NCBI GenBank assembly: GCA_965261955.1 | Contig: CBDHEM010000069.1 | Span: 310,001 to 374,000 of the forward strand | Length of the DNA: 64,000 nucleotides | Direction of reading: 5' to 3' | DNA from: JABAAI01 sp965261955 | GTDB taxonomy: Bacteria; Spirochaetota; Leptospiria; Leptospirales; Leptonemataceae | Shown: in pieces, positions 41,123 through 49,720 of the stretch | Layout of the letters: every line of letters starts with the position of its first letter | Numbering within the stretch: position 1 is the stretch's first letter | Translations under genes and position numbers: made by a program | The notes under the pieces: model-generated | Databases searched by the model: none | Told to the model about the DNA's origin: nothing | Seen by the model: the letters and a program-made list of their open reading frames with translations, nothing else

Positions 41123-42142
41123 TTAGGAACTGACCCCATTCGCCCTAACCACTTTCATTTGGTTTTCCACAAGCTTCATATCTGAATCCACCATCATAGT
41201 CACAAGCTCTTCAAAATCTACTTTCGGTTTCCATCCTAAAATTTTCTGTGCCTTTGAACTATCTCCAATCAGATAATCTACTTCCGCTGGACGAAAATAG
41301 GCTTGGTCAACCTTCACATAGTCATGCCAATCTAGACCCACATGACGAAAAGCGATTTCAGCCAATTCTTCTACAGTGTGAATTTTACCCGTAGCAATAA
41401 TAAAATCTTCGGGCCTGTCACGCTGTAGCATTTTCCACATGGCCTCAACATAATCCCCTGTATATCCCCAATCTCTAGCCGACTTGAGATTGCCTAGACG
41501 TAACTCATTTGTCAGACCCAATTTAATACGGGCCACCCCTAATGTTACTTTTCTGGTCACAAAATCTCTACCCCGGCGAGGACTCTCATGATTAAAAAGT
41601 ATACCCGAAACAGCAAATAGATTATAGGACTCGCGATAATTTACAGTGATAAAATGCCCATATACCTTAGAAACACCATAGGGGCTACGTGGATAAAATG
41701 GCGTATTCTCATTTTGAGGTGTATCCCTTACCTTACCAAACATTTCTGAACTGGACGCTTGGTAAAATCGTATAGTGGGATCAACATTTCTTATGGCCTC
41801 TAGCACACGCGTTACACCTAAAGCTGTAAACTCACCCGTCAAAAGAGGTTTGCCCCAAGAGGTAGGAACAAATGACTGCGCAGCCAGATTGTATACTTCA
41901 GAGGGGCGGGCTTCCCGTAGAAGGTTAATTAAGCTCAACTGATCTAGCAAATCTCCCTCTCGTAATTCTATGCGGTTACGTATATGTTCAATGCGTTCAA
42001 AATTTTCCGAAGAAGAACGACGCACCATACCAAAAACACGATACCCCTTTTCCAAAAGAAACTCAGCTAGATACGAACCATCTTGGCCCGTCACACCAGT
42101 AACAAGGGCTGTCTTTTGAGAGTCGGCCATAACGCTGGTCAT
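41123..42142 (-). CDS. gmd: GDP-mannose 4,6-dehydratase
   Basis: Converts GDP-D-mannose to GDP-4-keto-6-deoxymannose, the branch point to GDP-fucose, GDP-rhamnose, perosamine or colitose for surface polysaccharide. It is an extended SDR enzyme: NADP-binding TGVTGQDGSYLAEFLLEKGY at the start, RRSSSENFERIEHI, the active-site region SSSEMFGK, and the YxxxK pair in SPYGVSKVYGH. FNHESPRRGRDFVTRK and GNLKSARDWGYTGDYVEAMW are further Gmd signatures. At 339 residues it is normal. It shares its product line with manC (50.8 kb), which makes the substrate. It is divergent from radA and lies just upstream of the ATP synthase genes on the same strand, so co-transcription is possible. Confidence 0.96.
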   Translation of the reverse strand: MTSVMADSQKTALVTGVTGQDGSYLAEFLLEKGYRVFGMVRRSSSENFERIEHIRNRIELREGDLLDQLSLINLLREARPSEVYNLAAQSFVPTSWGKPLLTGEFTALGVTRVLEAIRNVDPTIRFYQASSSEMFGKVRDTPQNENTPFYPRSPYGVSKVYGHFITVNYRESYNLFAVSGILFNHESPRRGRDFVTRKVTLGVARIKLGLTNELRLGNLKSARDWGYTGDYVEAMWKMLQRDRPEDFIIATGKIHTVEELAEIAFRHVGLDWHDYVKVDQAYFRPAEVDYLIGDSSKAQKILGWKPKVDFEELVTMMVDSDMKLVENQMKVVRANGVSS

Positions 42143-42325
42143 GATCTAGTCACTCTTCTTTGTGACAAGCTCTTTCAAATGGAATAAATCAAAACGATTC
42201 TTTCGATTTAAACCATGAAAAAGCAGATAAGAAACAGAATTAAAATATTTGCATCGCAAAAAACAAAGATAAAGAACAAAAGTAGAGAAAGATTAGAGTT
42301 GTTACTGTAGTACTAAAACAGTTTG

Positions 42326-42365
42326 ACTGTACAGTACAAGTTAACCAGAAGAAAAGTGATATAAT
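42326..42365 (+). promoter_or_regulatory. Candidate radA promoter with upstream palindrome
   Basis: An extended -10 box TGATATAAT (42357-42365) lies 30 bases before the radA ATG. A perfect 10-base palindrome ACTGTACAGT lies at 42326-42335, near the expected -35 position, and related half-sites (ACTGTAGTAC, AACAGTTT) lie just left of it. A regulator site is inferred; no known consensus is claimed. Confidence 0.4.
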
Positions 42366-42395
42366 TATGCCATCGTTTCCAACACTTGGGGAGTT

Positions 42396-43757
42396 ATGAA
42401 AATAAAATCTAAAAATACCACCAACTATATTTGCGAGAATTGCCAAGCGGTGTACATACGTTGGGCTGGTAAATGTTCTTCTTGTGACACATGGAACACT
42501 ATAGTCGAAAATACATTAGTACAAAACAAACAAAAAACTTTCGGGGTCTCCACTCCCCTCCCTCTTTCTGAATTGAATATGAAAGATGAGGCGCGGCTTT
42601 CTTGCGGTATCAAAGATATGGATCAAGTTTTAGGAGGAGGCATTGTGGCCGACTCCCTAGTACTACTCGCTGGAGAACCCGGAGTGGGGAAATCCACACT
42701 AATGCTGGAGTTAGCTCGCAGTAACTCCTCTCCTATTTATTATTTTTCTGGAGAAGAATCCGTACAACAGGTCGCTCGCCGGGCGGAACGCATGAAAATA
42801 CAAAATGATAATCTTTTTGTATCTAGAGAAACTAATCTAGAGCATATTTGTGAATGTATACATCAGAAAAAACCAAAACTGGCCATAGTCGACTCCATCC
42901 AAACGGTTTATCAACCAGATAAAACGGGTGCCTCTGGTAACCCGGGGCAACTTAGGGAAGCCGCTATGCTACTATTAGAAACGGCACGTACATCCGGTTG
43001 CTCTATTTTTGTCACAGGCCACATTACAAAAGATGGTGCCATTGCCGGTCCCCGTCTTCTTGAACATATGGTCGATGTGGTATTATATTTTGATAGTGAC
43101 CGCACAAATCACTACCGACTTTTGCGAGCTGTAAAAAATCGTTTTGGGCCTGTGGGTGAAGTGGGTGTTTTTGAAATGACTGGAACGGGATTAAATGCCA
43201 TTTCGGCCCTGCCACTTCTTCTGATGAGAGACAAAATTCCGGGGGCCATTCATTCCCTTGCCCTTGGGGGAAGTCGACCCCTTCCTGTCGAAGTGCAAGC
43301 ACTAGTCACCCGGTCGGCTGGGCTCCCTAAACGTATGACAGAGGGGCTGGACGGAAAGCGCCTGATACTCTTAGCTGCCGTTCTCGAAAAGTACCTCAAA
43401 AAACTCAACCTCGCTGATTGTGATATTTTCGCAAATATCGTGGGTGGATTTTCTTCCGATGAACCGGCCCTAGATCTTGCACAATGTATGGCTATTTTTT
43501 CTTCTTGCATAGAGCTACCCATCTCACCACACACAGCTTGTCTAGGCGAAGTGGGTTTAGCCGGTGAGATACGACCGGTGGGGCGTTTATCACTTCGAAT
43601 ACGAGAACTCCAAGGCATCGGTTTTCAAAAGGTCTTTATTCCAAGAGATAATGTCAATGGCCTAGAAGAAGGTGTGTGCAGCAGGGGAAAAGAAAAGGGC
43701 ATACAAATCCATCCTCTACAACACATCAGTGAGCTACCCCAAGCCATACAAAGCTAA
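42396..43757 (+). CDS. radA: DNA repair protein RadA
   Basis: RecA-like, DnaB-type helicase that promotes branch migration in recombinational repair. It starts with a zinc finger (CENCQAVYIRWAGKCSSCDTW, two CxxC pairs, residues about 13-33), then the RecA core with Walker A GEPGVGKST (about residue 92), the Walker B stretch LAIVDSIQTVY, the RadA-specific KNRFGPVGEVGVFEM, and a C-terminal Lon-protease-like domain (about 280-450: GEVGLAGEIRPVGRLSLRIREL). At 453 residues it is normal. It is transcribed alone; downstream begins the decayed accessory island. Confidence 0.96.
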   Translation: MKIKSKNTTNYICENCQAVYIRWAGKCSSCDTWNTIVENTLVQNKQKTFGVSTPLPLSELNMKDEARLSCGIKDMDQVLGGGIVADSLVLLAGEPGVGKSTLMLELARSNSSPIYYFSGEESVQQVARRAERMKIQNDNLFVSRETNLEHICECIHQKKPKLAIVDSIQTVYQPDKTGASGNPGQLREAAMLLLETARTSGCSIFVTGHITKDGAIAGPRLLEHMVDVVLYFDSDRTNHYRLLRAVKNRFGPVGEVGVFEMTGTGLNAISALPLLLMRDKIPGAIHSLALGGSRPLPVEVQALVTRSAGLPKRMTEGLDGKRLILLAAVLEKYLKKLNLADCDIFANIVGGFSSDEPALDLAQCMAIFSSCIELPISPHTACLGEVGLAGEIRPVGRLSLRIRELQGIGFQKVFIPRDNVNGLEEGVCSRGKEKGIQIHPLQHISELPQAIQS

Positions 43758-43842
43758 AAAGATAAAGAGAGTTATTACAAAAGTAGTCGATGGCGATGGC
43801 GATGGGACTGTTGCAACAGTTCCATCGGCAACGTGATGGGGA

Positions 43843-44067
43843 CTACTTCAAAATAGCTATGATGATACCAATGCTTGCTAATTGTAGACCAGCTACCCAC
43901 ATAATGATCTGGGATTTGGTATCTTTCAGCTCTGTTCTGAGATTGGCAATGTCCGTCTTTAACTCTGTTTTTAGGCCGATAACATCGGCCTTGGTAGCGT
44001 AATGTTCTTCAGGTGCAACAAAGGGGAGGGCTCGTCGCTTGGATCTGACTTTTGTCCTGGCCGCCAC
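43843..44067 (-). CDS. Small coiled-coil/membrane-tail protein (intact copy)
   Basis: A 74-residue product starting with GTG: a basic N terminus (ARTKVRSKRR), a proline-containing segment PFVAPEEHYATK, a short amphipathic coiled coil (about residues 29-52 with two TELK repeats, LKTELKTDIANLRTELK), and a C-terminal hydrophobic helix (about 55-73, IIMWVAGLQLASIGIIIAIL). This resembles tail-anchored coiled-coil proteins of the DUF1640-like sort, but I cannot assign a family. A second copy with a nonsense codon lies 390 bases to the right, and both copies sit beside transposon debris, so it may be part of a mobile unit. Confidence 0.55.
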   Translation of the reverse strand: MAARTKVRSKRRALPFVAPEEHYATKADVIGLKTELKTDIANLRTELKDTKSQIIMWVAGLQLASIGIIIAILK

Positions 44068-44115
44068 GGGTGGTATATACTACAGCTAACTCATGATGCT
44101 GTAAAGATAAAATAT

Positions 44116-44220
44116 GGGACTTTGTGAAATACAAAAAAACAGAAAGTTAACCGTCTAAAATGCCTTACATCAGCGATTCACTGCACTCTATTTGCAATTC
44201 TTTACATTTTGCAAAGCCCC
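44116..44220. repeat. Copy C of the ~105-bp dispersed repeat
   Basis: It runs from GGGACTTTGTGAAATACA to ACATTTTGCAAAGCCCC, so the two ends pair as an inverted repeat. The middle TTACATCAGCGATTCACTGCA aligns with copies A and B. Confidence 0.65.
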
Positions 44221-44316
44221 AAAACACAAAAAAATAGGGAGGCAATCTTCCGAAATACCTCACATTGGCAATTCACCACACCCTATTTGTAATTCTTTAT
44301 ATTTTGAAAAGTCCTC
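44217..44316. repeat. Copy D of the ~105-bp dispersed repeat
   Basis: Head-to-tail with copy C. It shares TACCTCACATTGGCAATTCACCACA and CTATTTGTAATTCTTTATATTTTG-type sequence with copy C, though its left end has lost the clean inverted terminus. Confidence 0.55.
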
Positions 44317-44456
44317 ATTAATCTGCCGTGTATTTGTTGCAGAAGAAAATAGTACATTTACCTTGAGGGGGATTTACCCGGGGAGTTAAAGGTTTTTTTA
44401 AGGGTGATCTGTCGCGATGTGCTCAGGTGGTCTTTCGATCGGCAGCATGAGGGAGA

Positions 44457-44693
44457 TTACTTTAAAATAGCGACGATGATACCAATACTTGCTAATTGTA
44501 GACCAGCTACCCACATAATGATCTAGGATTTGGTATCTTTCAGCTCTGTTCTGAGATTAGCTATATCCGTCTTTAGCTCTGTTTTTAGATCGGCAACATC
44601 GGTCTTGGTAGCGTAATGTTCTTCAGGTGCAACAAAAGGGAGGGCTGCTCGCTTGGCTCTGACTCTCGTTTTGGCGTTTGTCCTGACGACCAT
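44457..44693 (-). pseudogene. Nonsense copy of the small coiled-coil/membrane-tail gene
   Basis: It is a second copy of the 43843-44067 gene, starting at ATG 44693 and aligned over its whole length (ALPFVAPEEHYATK and TELKTDIANLRTELKDTKS are identical). The CAG codon following DTKS in the intact copy is TAG here, so translation would stop before the hydrophobic tail. Sequence past the stop still matches (IIMWVAGLQLASIGII), showing that the loss is recent. Confidence 0.8.
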
Positions 44694-44741
44694 GGATGTT
44701 GCATATTACAGCTAACACATATTGTAAAGGTAAAATATTGA

Positions 44742-45781
44742 CCTTCCCCCAATATTTTGTACAGTCGTTTTGAGCTTTTTTTTTATTAAGCAGCATAGTA
44801 TTCTTCCTCAAATTTGATAGGACTCTTATATCCTAAAAATGAATGTTTTCTATCTAGGCCTATTATAAAATACCTGAATATACTCAAAAATATTTCTCCT
44901 AACTTCAAATAGATTTAGATATGTATTTTTATATACCTCCTCTATTTTCAAACTCCCAAAAAAAGACTCCGCAACAACATTATCATAGCAGTTACCTTTG
45001 CGGCTCATACTGGATACAAATCCATATTTATCAAGCTTGCTCCTAAATTGATAACTCGCGTATTGACTTCCCCTGTCAAAATGAAAAATTAAACCCTTCT
45101 TTAGGCTTATTTTGAGGGCTTATTTTGAGTAACGGCTCTGTCCAAAGCTTCTAGACAAAGTTTCTAGGACCATTTCTGTTTTCATGTGATCTGCAAGAAA
45201 CCAACCAACTATTTTTCTGCTACATAAATCAAGTATCACACATAGATATAACCAACCTACGGCTGATTTAATGTAAGTGATATCAGAAACCCAGACCTTA
45301 TTAGGTTCAAGGATATTAAATTCCTGTTCTAGTAGGTTCTTAGAAATAGGGTAAGTGTTAAGGCAGAAGTGATTGCCCTCCACTTCTGATTACTGTATAC
45401 ACAGGCAAAAAGTCCTATATTTCTCATAACTTTAGCTACTCTATTTTCTGAAACCTTACATCCCATATCATGCAATTCTAACGTAATCCTTGGAGAGCCA
45501 TAAATACCCTTAAACTTATGAAAAATATCCTTAATCATATTTTCAAGTTTTTGTGTCTCGAAAGCCCTTTTACTTGTTTTATGTTTTATCCAAACATTAA
45601 AACCGCTCCTTGAAATAGTGAATAAAGAGCACATTTTCTGCACGGGAAATGAGGAGCGATATTTTTCAATAAATTGAAACTTCATTTCTGTGGTTTTATG
45701 AAAATGGCTACTGACTTTTTTAAGATATCCCTTTCTTGACGAAGTTCAGAACACTCTTTGCGAAGCCTAGATAATTCTAGG
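44742..45781 (-). mobile_element. IS3-family element, copy 1 (truncated, inactive)
   Basis: The segment starts ccttcccccaatattttgta and ends in the last codons of orfA (GAACTTCGTCAAGAAAGG on the minus strand), where copy 2 abuts directly. The orfB transposase can be followed but is interrupted in several places; the 5' part of orfA is missing. Its middle (about 45355-45410) differs from copy 2, as after local rearrangement. Confidence 0.85.
44786..45685 (-). pseudogene. IS3 OrfB transposase remnant, copy 1
   Basis: DDE transposase fragments in shifting frames. Visible pieces are the N-terminal MKFQFIEKYRSSFPVQKMC with GIYGSPRITLELHDMGCKVS, the first catalytic block NKVWVSDITYIKSAVGWLYL with LDLCSRKIVGW, and, beyond a stop, the HFDRGSQYAS block and GNCYDN..AESFFGSLK with the catalytic Glu. 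A stop after QSRYSK and a second lesion before the C-terminal KHSFLGYKSPIKFEEEYYAA inactivate it. Copy 2 carries the same lesions. Confidence 0.85.
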
Positions 45782-46860
45782 CCTTCCCCCAATATTTAGT
45801 ACAGTCCTTTTTAGCTTTTTTTTCATTAAGCAGCATATTAAGCAGCATAGTATTCTTCCTCAAATTTGATAGGACTCTTATATCCTAAAAATGAATGTTT
45901 TCTATCTAGGCCTATTATAAAATACCTGAATATACTCAAAAATATTTCTCCTAACTTCAAATATATTTAGATATGTATTTTTATATACCTCCTCTATTTT
46001 CAAACTCCCAAAAAAAGACTCCGCAACAGCATTATCATAGCAGTTACCTTTGCGGCTCATACTGGATACAAATCCATATTTATCAAGCTTGCTCCTAAAT
46101 TGATAACTCGCGTACTGACTTCCCCTGTCAGAATGAAAAATCAAACCCTTCTTTAGGCTTATTTTGAGGGCTTATTTTGAGCAACGGCTCTGGCCAAAGC
46201 TTCTAGACAAAGTTTCTAGGACCATTTCTGTTCTCATGTGATCTGCAAGAGCCCAACCAACTATTTTTCTGCTACATAAATCAAGTATCACACATAGATA
46301 TAACCAACCTACGGCTGATTTAATGTAAGTGATATCAGAAACCCAGACCTTATTAGGTTCAAGGATATTAAATTCCTGTCCTAGTAAGTTCTTAGAAATA
46401 GGGTAAGCATGAGCTGAATTTGTAGTCAGAACCTTGAATTTAGGCTTAATTTGGGCAGAAAGTTCTATATTTCTCATAACTTTAGCTACTCTATTTTCTG
46501 AAACCTTACATCCCAGATCATGCAATTCTGACGTAATCCTTGGAGAGCCATAAATACCCTTAAACTTATGAAAAATATTTCTAATCATATTCTCAAGTTT
46601 TTGTGTCTCGAAAGCCCTTTTACTTGTTTTATGTTTTACCCAAACATTAAAACCGCTCCTTGAAATCGTTAATAAAGAGCACATTTTCTGCACGGGAAAT
46701 GAGGAGCGATGTTTCTTAATAAATTGAAACTTCATTTCTGTGGTTTTATGAAAATGGCTACCGACTTTTTTAAGATATCCCTTTCTTGACGAAGTTCGGA
46801 ACACTCTTTGCGAAGCCTAGATAATTCCGCCTCTATATAGTTAAGCTTGAAAAAGGCACT
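45782..46860 (-). mobile_element. IS3-family element, copy 2 (inactive)
   Basis: Begins ccttcccccaatatttagta, directly adjoining copy 1 in the same orientation, and reaches into the C-terminal part of orfA (minus strand: RLRKECSELRQERDILKK, the conserved end of IS3 OrfA). The N-terminal two thirds of orfA are absent. Near its 3' end a 12-base duplication (agcagcatatta) distinguishes it from copy 1. Confidence 0.85.
45838..46804 (-). pseudogene. IS3 OrfB transposase, copy 2, with frame lesions
   Basis: The best preserved IS3 transposase of the pair. Residues from MKFQFIKKHRSSFPVQ through NKVWVSDITYIKSAVG and LDLCSRKIVGWALADH are continuous to a stop after QSRCSK. The DDE core resumes with FHSDRGSQYAS and GNCYDNAVAESFFGSLK, then breaks again before KHSFLGYKSPIKFEEEYYAA. 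Just before the first stop two 13-base near-duplications can be seen (ctagaaactttgt/ctagaagctttgg and ctcaaaataagcc twice, minus strand), which explain the lost frame. Confidence 0.85.
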
Positions 46861-46881
46861 ATATTAAGGAAATGCCATAAC

Positions 46882-48285
46882 CTATACTTCCTTTTTTAAG
46901 GAAAAATCAGTCAGATATTGCGGAATAAATTTAAGCCAAGAAAAAGCTTTTAGCAATTTTCTCATATTAAAGCCAGCACCTAGTAAAACCGCATACATCT
47001 TATCACCTTCTTGCGTTAAGAGGTGATTTCTTCGTACACCTCAATCATACATTCTTCATGCGACCAATGATGGGTTCAATGGCTGCTCTTCTTTTCATCC
47101 ACTTGCGTAAACTACGTTTCATTTTTTTCTTCCTCTTCGCGCCAACAATGTGAACTGTTATCCCATCTTTAACTTTCGCTCCTCTATAACCTCTATCCAC
47201 AAAAACTTCTTTTACGCTTAATGAATTGGGTAAAAACCTTTCTACCTGTTCTATAGGCGATCCGTATGGCCGATGGTAATGTATGCCCATCAAAAGGATT
47301 ACCGTGTTTTGCCATCGCGCCTAAAACAAAGTTACCTTGACTACTTGTCACGTAACTCGCCTTACATCCAAATTCATACTTCTTATGCGTTTTCCCTTTA
47401 GAGATGCATTCTACTTCCGGCGCATGTAAACTATAAACTTTATTTTTGCTATCCCTGTTTTGATCGCAAAGACAGTGAAGAAGACACAAAGAAGATTCAT
47501 AATTTTTATGTAAATCCATAGAATGCAATTTACGCTCTACATCCCGTAAAACACGGCCAAAATAGGTTTTTAAGCTCTTTTGCTCACGCCTTGCAAGTCT
47601 GTATTTACGTCCTCTAAAGTATCGGTTCTGCATTAATAATGACTTTTTAGATAAACGAGAATAACTTTGGCGAAGACGAATATTATTTCTCTTAGCCAGT
47701 TCTGACAAATATCGTAAAGCTTTAAAATATAGTTTACCATCTGTTGGATATGTAATGGCCTTTTCCTGAACTGTTGTATCTACATTTACTTTTTGGACAT
47801 GATGTCTACGCAGTAATTTATTAGAAAGAGCACAACGAATTGTTTCTTCCAAAAGCTTTTCTATTCCTCCCTTTAGATTTTATACGCTTACGCCATCTGC
47901 TTAATGTGCTGTGATCACAAGGAGCTTTCTGCTGGAATTCTTGGTATCCGCAAAAGTATTGCCAATAGACATTTTGAACCCATTTATCTAAAACAGTTTC
48001 ATCACTTTCATTAAATGTGGCTTTTAAGTAATGCAGTCCTACCATCAAGCGGGTTGACTTGGCTGGGCGGCCGTTGTCAGGACAATAGAGTTTACCAAAT
48101 TCAGTATCAAACTTTTTCCAATCTATTTTCTGAGCTAAACGAAATAAGGGCTCATTATGATTGAGTATACATTCTAAATTTGTCGTAAATAAGTCTCTTT
48201 GATAATCATTTTTTTTTGAGCTAGCATAGGGAAGCTCTGAAAAATAATGCTTGAAAAACACAAGCTTTTGAACACCTTTTCGCAA
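46882..48285 (-). pseudogene. IS5-type transposase broken into several frames
   Basis: Three overlapping fragments reconstruct one IS5-group DDE transposase of about 460 residues. The first (48285-47821, TTG start) has GRPAKSTRLMVGLHYLKATF, ESDETVLDKWVQN and CDHSTLSRWRKRI; the second (47852-47193) has VNVDTTVQEKAITYPTDGKL, with the first catalytic Asp, and KYEFGCKASYVTSS; the third (47293-47045) has VFVDRGYRGAK and RRAAIEPIIGRMKN with the second Asp and the Glu. A further fragment, GDKMYAVLLGAGFNMRKLLKAF, ends at 46882. At least three frameshifts make it inactive. Terminal inverted repeats were not resolved. Confidence 0.88.
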
Positions 48286-48370
48286 AACCTTGCGATTATG
48301 GGTACTACTTTTTACTTCAGAATAGCTTATAAATGCGAAATATCCATAGTATTCTGGTTTTTCAAGGCTG

Positions 48371-48794
48371 ACTAACTAGCGTACGCACGGCCAATTGATG
48401 ATAGCCAATGGGATAGCAATATACCTAGATAGAGAGCAGAGTAACGAATTACTGACCCCTGTTCTAAGTGAGATAATGCACTCCATACCGTAAATTGGAA
48501 AGAAGTACCACAAAGTAAGATATTCATTTTGTGATTGGATGTTTACTTTCCAAAGATCTCTATCGTAATGGCTTCCGTTTCTTCTTGCAAAAGATAAGTA
48601 TAGGAAGACGGCCAAAGTCTTTGGATCTCTTTTAAGAAAGAGGCTATCAGCTCCTCATAGTCAAATCGAGGAATGCTTACATTATTCACTTCATTCTGTA
48701 CTTGAATATTTTCTGGGAAAGAGAAACAAGTGACCCCTAAAAAAAATAAGGCACAAATTTTTTTTGCTAGTCCCTATACAAAAAATTCTAAATG
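48371..48794 (-). pseudogene. Truncated duplicate of the ogt gene
   Basis: About 420 bases match the middle of the intact ogt at 49870-50290 (for example gagataatgcactccatacc, and gaaacggaagccattacgat against the intact gaaacggaagctattgccac). The copy has small indels that destroy the frame, lacks the 3' part with the PCHRV active site, and is cut at its 5' end where the FkbM-like gene ends (48799). It therefore lies on the other side of the FkbM-like gene from the parent, as a partial duplication. Confidence 0.9.
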
Positions 48795-48798
48795 TATT

Positions 48799-49656
48799 TT
48801 AATCTTTGGAATCAAATGTTTTAAAAATTTTCACTATACTTTCATAAGAATGAGGGCACAAATTTGAAAAACTAAGAGAATAACGTGGAGGTTGATAATG
48901 TTTTTCAGAGGTATAAGGCAAAAGAAAATTATCCTTTAGGAGATCTCTACGCACAAAAAAAGCATTACAACCACTCAAACTACAAGCCACTAAATTATAT
49001 TTTTTTTTCGCCATCTCCACTTCCCAAAATTTTAAAGAAGACCCAAAGTAATCATCATCTTGCCAATGGTGTTTAGAATTATAAGCCATACAAAAACGCA
49101 CGGGAGGTGGAAATTTTGCATTATATTCCACTATGACGACACGTGCTTCTATAGATTGAATCATTTTAAAAATATGATAATCATTCCCATCAATATCTAC
49201 AGAAAGCAAATCAATTTCTTTTCCTTCTATATTCTCATATATAATTTTATCGATATTCTCACGAGTAATAAATGACTTTACTAAACATAATTTTTGAGTT
49301 TTTAGAATATCCGCAAAACCACGCATGATTTTTTTATAATTGCGACTATCCCCTTCAATCCATAAACCTTTCCAACCCTGTAACAATAGATATAAAGTAT
49401 TGTTCTCCAATCCATCTCCTACACCAAATTCCACAAAGACCTTATGCTTTATACCCACGCGTTGAAAAATTTCTTGTAAAATACCATCTTCATCATTTTG
49501 TGAATAAACTCGAAACCCAAAAGGAATGAGATTGTTTGTCTCTTTAAATTCGGGCCAACGCTGCAATTCTTCCGCTAGAAGGTTTTGTTGTGTTTCAATA
49601 TGCCGGAAAAAGATTTTTATTTTCTTTAAGAGTTTACTTACAAAATTCATATCCAA
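48799..49656 (-). CDS. FkbM-like SAM-dependent methyltransferase
   Basis: A 285-residue protein whose residues about 50-190 have the FkbM-type Rossmann core: YSQNDEDGILQEIFQRVG leading into VFVEFGVGDGLENNT (SAM-binding motif I), WIEGDSRNYKK (motif II acid), and LLSVDIDGNDYHIFK (motif IV). A basic amphipathic N terminus (KLLKKIKIFFRHIE) may associate with membrane. Members typically methylate sugars or small metabolites, and in this setting a cell-surface glycan is plausible, but the substrate is not shown. It is flanked by the ogt pseudogene fragment on one side and intact ogt on the other. Confidence 0.82.
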   Translation of the reverse strand: MDMNFVSKLLKKIKIFFRHIETQQNLLAEELQRWPEFKETNNLIPFGFRVYSQNDEDGILQEIFQRVGIKHKVFVEFGVGDGLENNTLYLLLQGWKGLWIEGDSRNYKKIMRGFADILKTQKLCLVKSFITRENIDKIIYENIEGKEIDLLSVDIDGNDYHIFKMIQSIEARVVIVEYNAKFPPPVRFCMAYNSKHHWQDDDYFGSSLKFWEVEMAKKKYNLVACSLSGCNAFFVRRDLLKDNFLLPYTSEKHYQPPRYSLSFSNLCPHSYESIVKIFKTFDSKD

Positions 49657-49720
49657 AGAAGCTGATTACCCTCCTATTGCTTATATAACTTTTTCATTAT
49701 TTTAGTCAGCTAAAAAAGGA

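Larger units (their letters stand above)
44068..44456. other. Gap between duplicated small genes, filled by repeat copies
   Basis: These 389 bases hold no convincing gene. They contain two adjacent copies of the dispersed repeat (44116-44220 and 44217-44316) followed by about 140 bases of unassigned sequence with a G-rich patch (GAGGGGGATTTACCCGGGG near 44371). Confidence 0.55.

Noticed and set aside
48376..48615. A 79-codon minus-strand frame as a new gene
   Set aside because: It lies wholly within the damaged ogt duplicate and reads partly out of frame with it.
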